64,000 nt of DNA, from assembly GCA_943788025.1 (NCBI GenBank), contig CALSOR010000002.1, forward strand, positions 124,001 to 188,000, read 5' to 3'. This document shows, piece after piece, positions 1-8,713 of this stretch. The position numbers and the translations under genes were made by a program. Numbering within the stretch: position 1 is the stretch's first letter; each line of letters opens with the position of its first letter. Source of the stretch: JABAAE01 sp905480545. GTDB lineage: Bacteria; Planctomycetota; Planctomycetia; Pirellulales; Pirellulaceae. The notes beneath the pieces are model-generated. The model saw only the letters and a program-made list of their open reading frames with translations. It ran no database searches and was not told the origin of the DNA.

Positions 1-327
1 CTTGTCGATGTTTATCATGAGTTCTCACATCCCGAGTTCATGCTAAAGTCGATGCGGGACGCATTGAAGCCCGATGGGGTTATCGTGCTGGTAGAATATC
101 GCTTGGAGGACCCGGATGTTCCAATCAAACTGCTCCATAAAATGAGCAAGTCGCAAGTGGCGAAAGAGATGAAGGCTAACAAGTTCAAACTAGTGAAAGA
201 GTTTGACAAACTTCCATGGCAACACATGCTCTTCTACGGCAAGGCGAATGAAAAAGATGCGGCTGCCGAGAAGGCAACGGCGGATGATCAGAAAGCCGAT
301 AATGCAGCCGGCGACATGGCTTCGTAG
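1..327 (+). CDS. SAM-dependent methyltransferase, C-terminal part (5' end outside window)
   Basis: The reading frame is open from base 1, so the N-terminus lies upstream of the window. The visible part starts in a stretch reading LVDVYHEFSHPEFML and continues with a post-motif strand (LKPDGVIVLVEYR), which is the usual late part of a class I Rossmann-fold methyltransferase after the acidic SAM-binding motif. The enzyme would transfer a methyl group from S-adenosylmethionine to an unknown substrate. The end is an Ala/Lys/Asp-rich tail (about the last 25 residues), probably disordered. The SAM-binding glycine motif is not in the window, so the family is inferred from the C-terminal half alone. 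Confidence 0.7.
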   Translation, partial: LVDVYHEFSHPEFMLKSMRDALKPDGVIVLVEYRLEDPDVPIKLLHKMSKSQVAKEMKANKFKLVKEFDKLPWQHMLFYGKANEKDAAAEKATADDQKADNAAGDMAS

Positions 328-439
328 TACACAAATCTGAAATCAATTGAAGGTGCACCACGAACATCGACTTCGTAATTGCCGTCGCGATACATCAAAA
401 AACCTATTTGCGAGTGCAAAACTGATTGGCCCGTCGGGC

Positions 440-1288
440 TTAGTACCGTCCCACTGGCATCTTTGAAGTTGAGGTGTCAACAGACGATTTCTGTTGAATC
501 GGTTTGATTGCAATTCGGCCCGTATAGTCGATGCGGTGCAAAAAAATGCCGATCTCCTGTTCCGCAAAGTATTCATCAACGGCTTTGCGGCACCCTTTCC
601 AATGTCCGTAGTCATCGATGATCAACACACCACCGTCGACCAAACGCGGATAAAGTTCCTCTAAACCAACTCTGGTCGATTCGTACCAATCTGTATCCAA
701 TCGAAGAATTGCAATTTCGCGAGGTACATCGTATTGATCGCAACCTTCAGAACCTTGGTTAGGCAATGTCTCTTCGACTTTGCCTTTGATGAATCGAATT
801 CGTTCTGCAGGGTACTGTGTTTGCGACATGTTCATTCGGACGTCTTCAATCGAAGCATAACACCAGATCGAATCAGGATCGTTTTTGGCCTGTTCTTCCA
901 ATTGTGTCGCAGCAGCGATATCACAAAAGTCACGATCCTCTTCACTGGCATCCGACATGCCTTCAAATGTATCGAACAAAAATAACGAACGTTCAATAGA
1001 ATTCCTTTCGATCAAGGAACACGCTGCCGCCATCATGCTGCCACCACGCCACACACCACATTCAACGACGTCTCCCCTAACGGAATTGGTGGTAACATAC
1101 TCGACCGCATCAATCATGGCACTGATTCGCTCAGGAGACGTCATCGTAAATGGCTCAACGAATTCTATGAGTCGGATTGTTTGCTCGGCAAAATCGGGAA
1201 ATTGCGACTTTAACTGATTGTTTCGATCGATGACCGCTGACTTTTTCTTCGTAAATAATTGTCGAATTTCGCTAAGCATTTTTTTCAT
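440..1288 (-). CDS. TylF/MycF-family O-methyltransferase
   Basis: About 282 residues. The family (macrocin O-methyltransferase TylF and relatives) methylates sugar hydroxyls in natural products or surface glycans, using SAM and a divalent metal. Visible signatures are GDVVECGVWRGGSMMA (SAM pocket), FLFDTFEGMSD, and the late block LRLDTDWYESTR followed by VLIIDDYGHW, whose paired aspartates are the metal ligands in this family. The frame stays open further upstream to 1549, but that extension overlaps the divergent hydrolase gene and has no family similarity. I therefore place the start at the ATG at 1288 (MKKMLSE), preceded by a weak AGGG. The neighbour is divergent, so it is probably a single-gene unit. 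The substrate cannot be deduced. Confidence 0.85.
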   Translation of the reverse strand: MKKMLSEIRQLFTKKKSAVIDRNNQLKSQFPDFAEQTIRLIEFVEPFTMTSPERISAMIDAVEYVTTNSVRGDVVECGVWRGGSMMAAACSLIERNSIERSLFLFDTFEGMSDASEEDRDFCDIAAATQLEEQAKNDPDSIWCYASIEDVRMNMSQTQYPAERIRFIKGKVEETLPNQGSEGCDQYDVPREIAILRLDTDWYESTRVGLEELYPRLVDGGVLIIDDYGHWKGCRKAVDEYFAEQEIGIFLHRIDYTGRIAIKPIQQKSSVDTSTSKMPVGRY

Positions 1289-1493
1289 CCCTGAACAATT
1301 GAAACACCATACTAAACCACCGGACGCCGATACACGAAGTCGAATTTGTATGCGATTACGGTTTGCGACGTCGTTAAGCGAATCTTTTTCACCAACGCCG
1401 GAAGGGTCAGGTTGGAATGGGATCGAGTTCATTTCCCTTTCGAGCGCCCCGGTCTGGTGATAGCATGTTGGGCGACCGAAATGAACCACAACA

Positions 1494-2321
1494 ATGGACC
1501 GTGTGATGCAACCCGAGACGACAACTTGGCAATTTTCCGACGGTATCAACGTTCATTGCCGTGTTTGGGACCGACCGAATCCAGAAAAGGAAGTTTGGTT
1601 TGTCCATGGATTGGGCGATCATGGTGGACGATATCTGGAACTTGGCAAGATGCTTTTCGATCAAGGCTTCCGGGTCGTGATTGCCGATCAACGTGGCAAT
1701 GGCTTGAGTGGCGGAAAACGCGGACACGCGGCACATTTTGAAAATTTGACTGACGAGTTAAAGCTAACCATTGAAAAAACGGGGTTGTCGGGAACAAAAA
1801 AATATTTGATTGGACAAAGCATGGGCGGACTGATTGTCACCAGATTTATCCAGAAGTTTCCCTCCATGGTTAATGCAGCGGTCCTACTAAGTCCCATGTT
1901 TCGAACGACCAACCCACCGCCCAAGATGAAGCTTTTGCTTGCCCGGATTTTGAAATCGGTTTGGCCTAGCCTGACTCTCAAAGCGGGACTGAAGTTAAAA
2001 GATCTGACGAAGTCCGAAAAAAAGCAGGCAGAATACCGCGCTGACACGTTGAAGCATCAAATGATTTCAACGGTTTTTGCAGTCACGTTTTTGGAGTCTG
2101 CGGAAAAGGCATTGGCCGATGCCAAGACGGTTACGACCCCGATGCTGGCTATGCACGGAAGCGCCGATCAAATCACTTCGCCAATCGCTACCGCTGAATT
2201 TTCCGAAAAATCCCAATCGATTGATTTAAAAATTTGGGAAGGAAAACTACATGAACTGTTTCACGACGCTGACAACGAAGCGGTGATTGAGACGATGTTC
2301 GAATGGCTACGAGACCACTAA
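1494..2321 (+). CDS. Alpha/beta hydrolase, monoacylglycerol lipase / lysophospholipase type
   Basis: 275 residues (a second ATG at 1506 is an equally plausible start). The fold is the serine-hydrolase alpha/beta type. The oxyanion-side motif WFVHGLGDHGGRY, the ADQRGNGLSGGKRGH block typical of monoglyceride lipases, and the nucleophile elbow GQSMGG are all present. The acid is likely the Asp in HGSADQITSP and the base the His in KLHELFHD. No signal peptide is seen, so it is probably cytoplasmic and acts on monoacylglycerols or lysophospholipids. It is transcribed divergently from the TylF-like gene, with about 200 bases between starts. The triad is complete and the length fits the family. Confidence 0.88.
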   Translation: MDRVMQPETTTWQFSDGINVHCRVWDRPNPEKEVWFVHGLGDHGGRYLELGKMLFDQGFRVVIADQRGNGLSGGKRGHAAHFENLTDELKLTIEKTGLSGTKKYLIGQSMGGLIVTRFIQKFPSMVNAAVLLSPMFRTTNPPPKMKLLLARILKSVWPSLTLKAGLKLKDLTKSEKKQAEYRADTLKHQMISTVFAVTFLESAEKALADAKTVTTPMLAMHGSADQITSPIATAEFSEKSQSIDLKIWEGKLHELFHDADNEAVIETMFEWLRDH

Positions 2322-2449
2322 TAACCGCTGCGGCGGGAAGTGATAGATTGCATCCAGTTGCGTGCTAGTCGTGTTGCGTGGTCTACCGTTTTTCGGTTTG
2401 TTTTTGTATGCTCGATGACGTCTTCAACTCATTTTTCAAAATTGAACCC

Positions 2450-2959
2450 ATGCTCAGCGAAGTTGTACAAAAAGCGTTAAACGATCAAATCAATATGGAA
2501 TTTCGCTCATCCTATTCCTATTTGGCGATGTCCAGTTTTTGCGCCATCCATAACTTTCCGGGGTGCGCCAGCTGGTTGCAAATACAAAGCGAAGAAGAAA
2601 ATGACCATGCGATGCGGCTGCGTGCGTTTCTTCTGGATCGCAATTGCCCTTTGGTGCTACAGCCGATAGAAGCCCCTTCTGCCAAATACACAACCATCCC
2701 GGAAGTATTTGCAGCCGCCCTCCAAAGCGAAATCGCCGTGAGTCAGTCGATCGACAATCTTTACGAGTTAGCTCATAAAGAAAAAGCCTTTGCGGCTTTG
2801 GTCGAATTACAGTGGTTCATCTCTGAACAAGTTGAAGAAGAGAAAACCGTTCGCGACATTGCCGCTAAGTTTGAAATGCTTAAGGACGACCCATCAGGAT
2901 TAATCGATCTGGATGGTGATTTGGGGGCGAGATCTGCAGAAGAAGCTGCAGCAAACTAG
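2450..2959 (+). CDS. Ferritin (non-haem iron storage protein)
   Basis: 169 residues from the ATG at 2450 (MLSEVVQKALNDQINMEF), which matches bacterial ferritin length. The frame is open to 2378 but the extra residues have no ferritin similarity. The four-helix bundle signature is clear: the first-helix Glu in NDQINMEFRSSYSYLAM, the ExxxH ferroxidase pair in SEEENDHAMRLRAF, and EEEKTVRDI in the last helix. It oxidises Fe(II) and stores it as ferrihydrite in a 24-mer in the cytoplasm. The C-terminal DLDGDLGARSAEEAAAN tail is Ala/Asp-rich. It converges on the PQQ-like gene with only 21 bases between stops. Confidence 0.93.
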   Translation: MLSEVVQKALNDQINMEFRSSYSYLAMSSFCAIHNFPGCASWLQIQSEEENDHAMRLRAFLLDRNCPLVLQPIEAPSAKYTTIPEVFAAALQSEIAVSQSIDNLYELAHKEKAFAALVELQWFISEQVEEEKTVRDIAAKFEMLKDDPSGLIDLDGDLGARSAEEAAAN

Positions 2960-2980
2960 ACGAAGATTAACTCAACACCT

Positions 2981-4360
2981 TCATTCTCTTTCCAACACGT
3001 AGAGCGATTCTTCGCCACGAAGAATCAGTTGCTGATCAATTGCGATTGGCGAAGCGTTGAAACTATCCTTCAACCGATTGAGGGAGAGTGTTTTTAATTC
3101 TTCGCCATGTTCAATCACCACAGTTCGGCCGCCTCGATCAGCAATGTAAACTCGATTTGCAGCCGCAATCGGCGAACCGTAAATGTTGGTCATACCAACT
3201 AATCTAACTGGATCTTTTTCTTTACCCGTTGGTCCATCGACCCGGCACAAAATCCCTTGATAGTGCCGGAAGAAGTAAAGCGTATCCCTATAAAGCAACG
3301 GGGAGGGAACGTACGGAGTGTGTCGCTTGCGAAACCAAAGCACGTTCTCTGTCCCGGTTAAATCGCCCGTAGCACCCGAAATCCTGATTGCCTGAAAAGA
3401 CTGTTTTTCATAGCTGCTTCCCACATAAACGATTCCATTCGCATAGACCGGCGAAGCAACGACATTATTCGACAAACCGCCACATTCCCAAACCACCTTA
3501 CCGGTTCTTAGGTCATAGCCTCTCGTTCGATTTGTTCCAGGCACAATGACTTGCGGCTGGTCATCAACCATGACGATAATTGGCGATGACCAAGAAGTCA
3601 CTTCATCGCGATCCCTCTTCCAAATCGTTTTCCCTGTTTGGGTATCGATCGCAATCACAAACGATTGCCCCTCATGATCCCAGTTCACAACCAACGCTTG
3701 AGCATAAAGAGCTGGCGTGCTTCCTTCACCGTGAGCATGTTTGGAATTCATTTTGCCAAGGCTCTTTTGCCAAACGACTTTGCCGGCGAAATCCAAACAG
3801 TAGAGTCCATACGAACCAAAAAACGCGTAGACGAATTTCCCGTCAGTTGAAGGAGATGCGGAGGCCAATGTTCCAGTAAAATGCCCCCCTTCATGCGGAA
3901 CAAGATCGTTGACCTTACTCTTCCAAACCACGTTTCCGTCAATGCGATTGATGGCTGTCACCCAAAACCGATGCCTTTGTACAACTGGGCTGTTGTCGTG
4001 TGCACCAGGTGCGGTTTCCGGTAAAGGGGGGAACTTTTCGCCATAAGCCTCAGCGGAGGTAACGAATACAAGATCGCCGTACACAGCCGGCGTCGAATGA
4101 CCAACCCCGTCCAATGGGACCTTCCATTTTACATTTTTGGATTCGGACCATTCAATCGGCGGATTCGCATTACGGCTGGCTACACCATTTTGTGTTGGTC
4201 CTCGCCACGTCAACCAATTAGACAGAGCTTGATCTTGGGTCACCAACTCTTCTTGTGATTCTACTGCCGTGCTCCCGAGAAATGTAATCCCGAGAAATGT
4301 GATCCCGAAAGTCGACAAAACAAAAAGGATTAAACTCGTTTTCAAAATAGGGCTCGTCAT
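2981..4360 (-). CDS. Secreted PQQ-like beta-propeller protein
   Basis: About 459 residues from the ATG at 4360; an ATG at 4375 adds five residues. An N-terminal signal peptide is followed by SNWLTWRGPTQNGVA, the start signature of planctomycete outer-membrane-assembly-like PQQ repeat proteins. Repeated blade motifs (AINRIDGNVVWKS, AIDTQTGKTIWKR, DLRTGKVVWEC) show a WD/PQQ-like propeller. PQQ-binding catalytic residues of true quinoprotein dehydrogenases are not evident, so it may be a scaffold or binding protein in the periplasm. The signal peptide holds a short in-frame duplication (ITFLG twice). It converges with ferritin. Confidence 0.85.
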   Translation of the reverse strand: MTSPILKTSLILFVLSTFGITFLGITFLGSTAVESQEELVTQDQALSNWLTWRGPTQNGVASRNANPPIEWSESKNVKWKVPLDGVGHSTPAVYGDLVFVTSAEAYGEKFPPLPETAPGAHDNSPVVQRHRFWVTAINRIDGNVVWKSKVNDLVPHEGGHFTGTLASASPSTDGKFVYAFFGSYGLYCLDFAGKVVWQKSLGKMNSKHAHGEGSTPALYAQALVVNWDHEGQSFVIAIDTQTGKTIWKRDRDEVTSWSSPIIVMVDDQPQVIVPGTNRTRGYDLRTGKVVWECGGLSNNVVASPVYANGIVYVGSSYEKQSFQAIRISGATGDLTGTENVLWFRKRHTPYVPSPLLYRDTLYFFRHYQGILCRVDGPTGKEKDPVRLVGMTNIYGSPIAAANRVYIADRGGRTVVIEHGEELKTLSLNRLKDSFNASPIAIDQQLILRGEESLYVLERE

Positions 4361-4546
4361 CAGGCAAAGCAGCAAAAACCGTGAGTTGGTTTATCTTACG
4401 TGGCCAATCGAGCAGGAGTTCTTGAATCGCACGACTGCTACAAAAACTTTACAAAGTTATTGGCCGGGAAGAGAATCAAGTGCAAGTCAATAACTCAGAC
4501 CAAACAATGAAGGCCAACTCACCTCCCCTTCAATAGGCATGTTGCG

Positions 4547-5053
4547 ATGTCAGCTGCTCAATTGTGTCCCACGTTCCCTTTCGAGTCCCCCCTGAGCGAA
4601 GAGGAGTTGATCCGTCGTATCCGGGCTTCTTTTTCTATTCAAGAAGACGAGCACGAGGAAAAAGCCGATACGCGATCATCATCTGAATATCATGGTCGAT
4701 TCACAAGAGGCCACGCGATGATCTCCATCGACGAGTCCAAGCGGCATTTTTGGTCGCCGTGGATGTATTTGGAAATTCGCCAGGAAGAGGAGAATCGAAT
4801 CGTCACGGGTCGGCTCAGTCCGCACCCCAGCATTTGGACCGGCGTCATTTTTTCGTTTCTTGCCATCGCATGCTTATCGTTCTTTGCTTTGATTTTTGGG
4901 ATGTCGCAGCAATTAATGGGACAAACGCCGTGGGCATATGGATTGATCCTTATCGTTATTTGCGCGGCAGTATCTCTCTGGTTTTTCTCAAAAACAGGGC
5001 AAAAGCTGGCACAGGAAGAGATGCGATCTCGAATCGAGCGGGCCCTGCAATGA
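4547..5053 (+). CDS. Hypothetical two-helix membrane protein
   Basis: 168 residues; I do not recognise the family. The N-terminal 100 residues are soluble and contain FESPLSEEELIRRIRASF and RHFWSPWMYLEIRQEE, resembling a small ligand-free alpha/beta module. Two hydrophobic helices follow (about residues 99-122 and 129-147), then a basic tail QKLAQEEMRSRIERALQ. This arrangement, a cytoplasmic domain followed by a helical hairpin, is common in planctomycete orphan proteins. The start ATG at 4547 has no strong ribosome site. A dispersed palindromic repeat lies about 50 bases downstream. Codon use is like the neighbours and it is not covered by any better frame, which supports it being real. Confidence 0.6.
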   Translation: MSAAQLCPTFPFESPLSEEELIRRIRASFSIQEDEHEEKADTRSSSEYHGRFTRGHAMISIDESKRHFWSPWMYLEIRQEEENRIVTGRLSPHPSIWTGVIFSFLAIACLSFFALIFGMSQQLMGQTPWAYGLILIVICAAVSLWFFSKTGQKLAQEEMRSRIERALQ

Positions 5054-5374
5054 CGAAAACTTCAGCTTCTGGTGGTACATCAATGTTGAGCCGACCGGTA
5101 ACTGCGTTCGCTAGAGCGTGAAAATCCACCATCTGGCGAAGGTAGCAACATTGCAATTCAAGTCTGGCGTACCAACAAACCGCCTGAAGTCGGGGACGTT
5201 CGACTCGTCTCGCAATCTTTAGCGAGTGCATCCGAAATCATTGGCACTTCGTTAGCCATTCCTTTCATGCGGATTTAATTGTGTAAAACGATCGCTCGCC
5301 GGGCTTTAGTCTCACAAGCCCTGTTTGCCCATCTATCGCGGCCAAACCAACTACCTTCTTGAGCGAGTTGAACG
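5054..5374. other. Intergenic region with one copy of a dispersed palindrome
   Basis: No gene is seen here. Bases about 5093-5153 match a palindromic element also found at 25751-25831 (listed separately). The remaining bases up to 5374 should hold the promoter and leader of the DUF2339 gene, but I see no convincing -35/-10 pair. Confidence 0.5.
5093..5153. repeat. Dispersed imperfect palindrome, copy 1
   Basis: The core AGAGCGTGAAAATCCACCAT followed by CTGGCGAAGGTAGCAACA is shared, with a few changes, with 25751-25831. The left arm (GGTAACTGCGTTCGCTAGA) partly pairs with the right arm (TCTGGCGAAGGTAGC). It lies just 3' of the small membrane protein gene, so it could act as a transcript-end hairpin, or it may be a REP-like element. 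Confidence 0.55.
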
Positions 5375-8300
5375 ATGTTCGAAATCTTTGTTGTGTCGAT
5401 CGCATTGCTTTTGAGCATCTTAATTTTTGCGATCTCCTCCTACAACAAAGCCGTGCAAGCAAGGCAAATTGCAAAAGACGCCCAAAAACAAGTGTCAATC
5501 CTGACCAATCGCGTCAGACAAATCGAAATTGATAGAAAACAAATCGCCGTCGTGCATGATTCGAGGGGCAAATCTCCAATCCAAGCCCTTTCCTCTTTGG
5601 CACCGTCAACGGCAGCTGAAACTGCATCGACTCCGCAAACGGAGGGCATCTTTTTTGAAGACACGATTCATTCCGATTCAATGACCGACAACCCACAAGT
5701 TGTTGATACGACACACAGCCAAACTATCGAATCAGATTCTAGCGAACCAGGATTTGACGCCGACACGGATTTGAAAACCAGTGAATCTTCTCTGGCAAAC
5801 AGACCACTCCCATCCCAAAAACTGCAAGCTCCAGGTGATGAAACACAATCGGAAAAAGCAAGACACCCCGAAACTGACAGGTTGATCGAAACCGACCAGG
5901 GTCATGCCGGCCATGTTGCAAAAACTGGCGAACAAACGACCGAACCATTAATCATCTCGGACTTGAAACCTCTAACAAATGTTGATGTAAATTCGATCGA
6001 AATGAAATTGGGAACCTACTGGTTTGTTCGTATCGGAGTCATGTTGCTGCTGACTGGACTTGCATTTTTAGCCTATTACAAAAAGCAATTCTTTATCGAC
6101 CTTCCTCCAGCAGCCAAAGTCAGTGGAAACTATCTGCTTTGCCTTGTGTTATCTGCAGTCGGATTCTGGCTGAGCAAGTCACAAGAGAAGCTGAGGAATT
6201 TTGGACACGTTCTGGTCGCTGGTGGATTGGCTGGAGCCTATTTTACAATCTATGCGTCGTACCTTTTTGAACCTATCAAAGTTATCGAAAACCTGCACGT
6301 TGCCGTGGCCTGTCTGTGCGTTTGGGGAGTGCTGGTAGCCTGGATTTCAGATCGGCTCAAATCGGAAACGATGGCGATTTTTACAGTTGGCGCTTCATAC
6401 TATGCCACGCATATCCCATTGATTCATTCGGGCCAAATTTCGCAGTGGCTCCTTATCAGTTCAAACCTAATTCTAGCGGTCGCGTCCATTGGGTTCATGG
6501 TACGCAATCGATGGTTTAAACTTCCGTTTGTAAGCATGTTGGTAACCTACGCAGGATTTATTTCCACCCAATCCGGCTGGAAAGTCCTTCCAATGCCATT
6601 GTTGATCATGTTCACAATATCACTTTGGTCGGTCTATTCGGTAGCCGTATTCGCTGCAAAAAACAACGACTTCAGTCAAATCCGTCGCGTGTGGTTTTTG
6701 ACGCTGAACAACGCCGCCATGTTTGGACTGATTTCACTGTCACTCGTTCGCCATACTCCGGCATCGTTCTGGTTGGCTTCCATATTGATCAGCGGCGTTT
6801 TATTCGGCATGGCGGTGCTGGCAAAGGTTGCCCTCAAAAACCAATCTCTAAGCACCAAAGCCTATACCGTGCAGGCGATCCTGTTGCTGAATTTGGGCAT
6901 CATGACATTTGACATGTCAAGCTCACTTTTGGGTCTAATATTGGCCGCCGAAGGTCTTATTTTTGCGATGTTGACCATCCGTTTGGAAAACCGAATCACA
7001 CGGGGTGCTTGCCTAATCCTGTCATTGATTGCAACGTTTTTCACGTCGAGCAACATTTTGCAGCGATCCGATGACTTCTTCACCGCTGGCCTGATCGTTG
7101 CCGGATTGCTTTTAGTTTCCGCTAGGTTCATCGCCTTCGTTGAATCAGCGGATCGCAGATTATTGCGCCCTCAAACAGGATTCCTTGCCATTCTCGGGTT
7201 CTTCGCTGGAACGATCAGCCTACTCGTTGGGTTTAATTATCTGCCCCTGTTAAGTGGTTCTAACGAATGGTTGCCGGTGGCGATCATCTCCATTCCGGTC
7301 ATTTTTTTGATTGCCCATTATCGACTGCGAATTCGTGAATTTGTCATTCTAAGTCAAGTTTGTGGGATGATCGGAATTGTAATATCGCTCTCTGTTGCGG
7401 CTACAATTGAATCGTTCAGCTACCCGATGTTGGTCACGGGACTTTTGATCCTCAGCTTGGTTCACTGGTGGTATTGGGAACGAAACACCTTTCTAAACTG
7501 CTGTTCAAAGGTTCCGTTCGCCAAGTCAATTCCCAATTCATTCAGTGCCTTATATTCAGCGGGGTTTGTCGCAAAAGGTCTGCTCATGACGATTTCGGTC
7601 ATTGGCGATGGTCCAGAATGGATTTGGTTCGGTTCGGCAATTGCCGTTTTGGTCGCGTTTTACTCGGTCACAACGCGGGCATTTTTCCTAGGACTTTTCG
7701 CCCAGCTGTTCCTCATTTTATCTTCATTGAAAATGCTGAGTGTCTGCCTGAACGAATCGGAGCCCAATGCTCTGATCACGTTCGTTCCGATCGCCGCAGT
7801 TTGCTTGATCAACCTCTTGGTAAGCACTTGGCAATGGCGTTTAGTGGAATTAACGAATGTTGATTCCACCCATATTCACAAGGTGCAAATGGGTCTTCGA
7901 TTGTCAGCCGCCGCATTGTCGCTCATTTGGATTCAGAGCGTTGTCCCAAGCGACTGGTTGGTTCTCGCCTATGCACTCGCCGGAATTACATTTTTCGTGC
8001 TTAATACAATCAGAAACCATCCTGATTTGCAATGGATTTCTGTTGCATATTCGATTGTTGCATTGTTTTCGTTTTTTGCTCAAGTGAGCGGCGGAGAAGC
8101 ATGTTGGCAAAGCGGACTTTCGCTACTGGTAGTAATGCTATTCCAACAATTCGCTCGACGAAATGAAGATCAGCTAAAATTGTCCAACGTAGCCCATAAC
8201 TTAATAATGTTGATTAGTGCTGCTTTGATGATGATCTGGGTTACGGTTAAGCTTTCTGATTTCGCCACGATTGAGATCATCGGCATCCGCACGTTGGCAT

Positions 8301-8530
8301 GGACCGGACTGGGCGTTGTTTACTTCGGTCTAGGGCTTGGGTTTCGAGAACGCGCGTACCGGTTAATGGGATTGGTTACGTTGGCACTTGCACTCCTTTC
8401 CATCATCCCAAGCATCTGGAGCCTGTCGACCGAAATTAAGATTTTAAGCGTCTTTGTGATGGGCGGTACATTTGTCGCTTTGGGATTTATCTACTCTCGT
8501 TTCAAAGAATCACTGAAAAAGTTACTGTAA
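5375..8530 (+). CDS. DUF2339 family polytopic membrane protein
   Basis: 1051 residues. An N-terminal helix (about residues 1-23) and a short basic coiled stretch (KAVQARQIAKDAQKQV) are followed by an acidic, Ser/Thr-rich linker to about residue 205. The signature MKLGTYWFVRIGVMLLLTGLAFL then opens a run of some two dozen transmembrane helices reaching the C-terminus. This architecture matches DUF2339, a family of very large inner-membrane proteins of unknown function found in many Gram-negatives. The start ATG at 5375 follows a GAGCGAG purine tract. It appears monocistronic. No catalytic motif is recognisable, and a role in envelope biogenesis is only an inference from localisation. Confidence 0.85.
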   Translation: MFEIFVVSIALLLSILIFAISSYNKAVQARQIAKDAQKQVSILTNRVRQIEIDRKQIAVVHDSRGKSPIQALSSLAPSTAAETASTPQTEGIFFEDTIHSDSMTDNPQVVDTTHSQTIESDSSEPGFDADTDLKTSESSLANRPLPSQKLQAPGDETQSEKARHPETDRLIETDQGHAGHVAKTGEQTTEPLIISDLKPLTNVDVNSIEMKLGTYWFVRIGVMLLLTGLAFLAYYKKQFFIDLPPAAKVSGNYLLCLVLSAVGFWLSKSQEKLRNFGHVLVAGGLAGAYFTIYASYLFEPIKVIENLHVAVACLCVWGVLVAWISDRLKSETMAIFTVGASYYATHIPLIHSGQISQWLLISSNLILAVASIGFMVRNRWFKLPFVSMLVTYAGFISTQSGWKVLPMPLLIMFTISLWSVYSVAVFAAKNNDFSQIRRVWFLTLNNAAMFGLISLSLVRHTPASFWLASILISGVLFGMAVLAKVALKNQSLSTKAYTVQAILLLNLGIMTFDMSSSLLGLILAAEGLIFAMLTIRLENRITRGACLILSLIATFFTSSNILQRSDDFFTAGLIVAGLLLVSARFIAFVESADRRLLRPQTGFLAILGFFAGTISLLVGFNYLPLLSGSNEWLPVAIISIPVIFLIAHYRLRIREFVILSQVCGMIGIVISLSVAATIESFSYPMLVTGLLILSLVHWWYWERNTFLNCCSKVPFAKSIPNSFSALYSAGFVAKGLLMTISVIGDGPEWIWFGSAIAVLVAFYSVTTRAFFLGLFAQLFLILSSLKMLSVCLNESEPNALITFVPIAAVCLINLLVSTWQWRLVELTNVDSTHIHKVQMGLRLSAAALSLIWIQSVVPSDWLVLAYALAGITFFVLNTIRNHPDLQWISVAYSIVALFSFFAQVSGGEACWQSGLSLLVVMLFQQFARRNEDQLKLSNVAHNLIMLISAALMMIWVTVKLSDFATIEIIGIRTLAWTGLGVVYFGLGLGFRERAYRLMGLVTLALALLSIIPSIWSLSTEIKILSVFVMGGTFVALGFIYSRFKESLKKLL

Positions 8531-8713
8531 TCTCCGGCCAGTCATGCTGGGTCGAGCAGGGGTAGCATGCACAAAACAATCATTCCCTAGTCCTAACGAT
8601 CGCCAAATCAAACTTCTGGATTTGCAGCGGCATTTGTAATGACGAGGTGACGGAGACTAACAAGTTTGCAAAAATAACGATCCGAATTGCAAACTTTTTC
8701 ATCTGAACATTCC

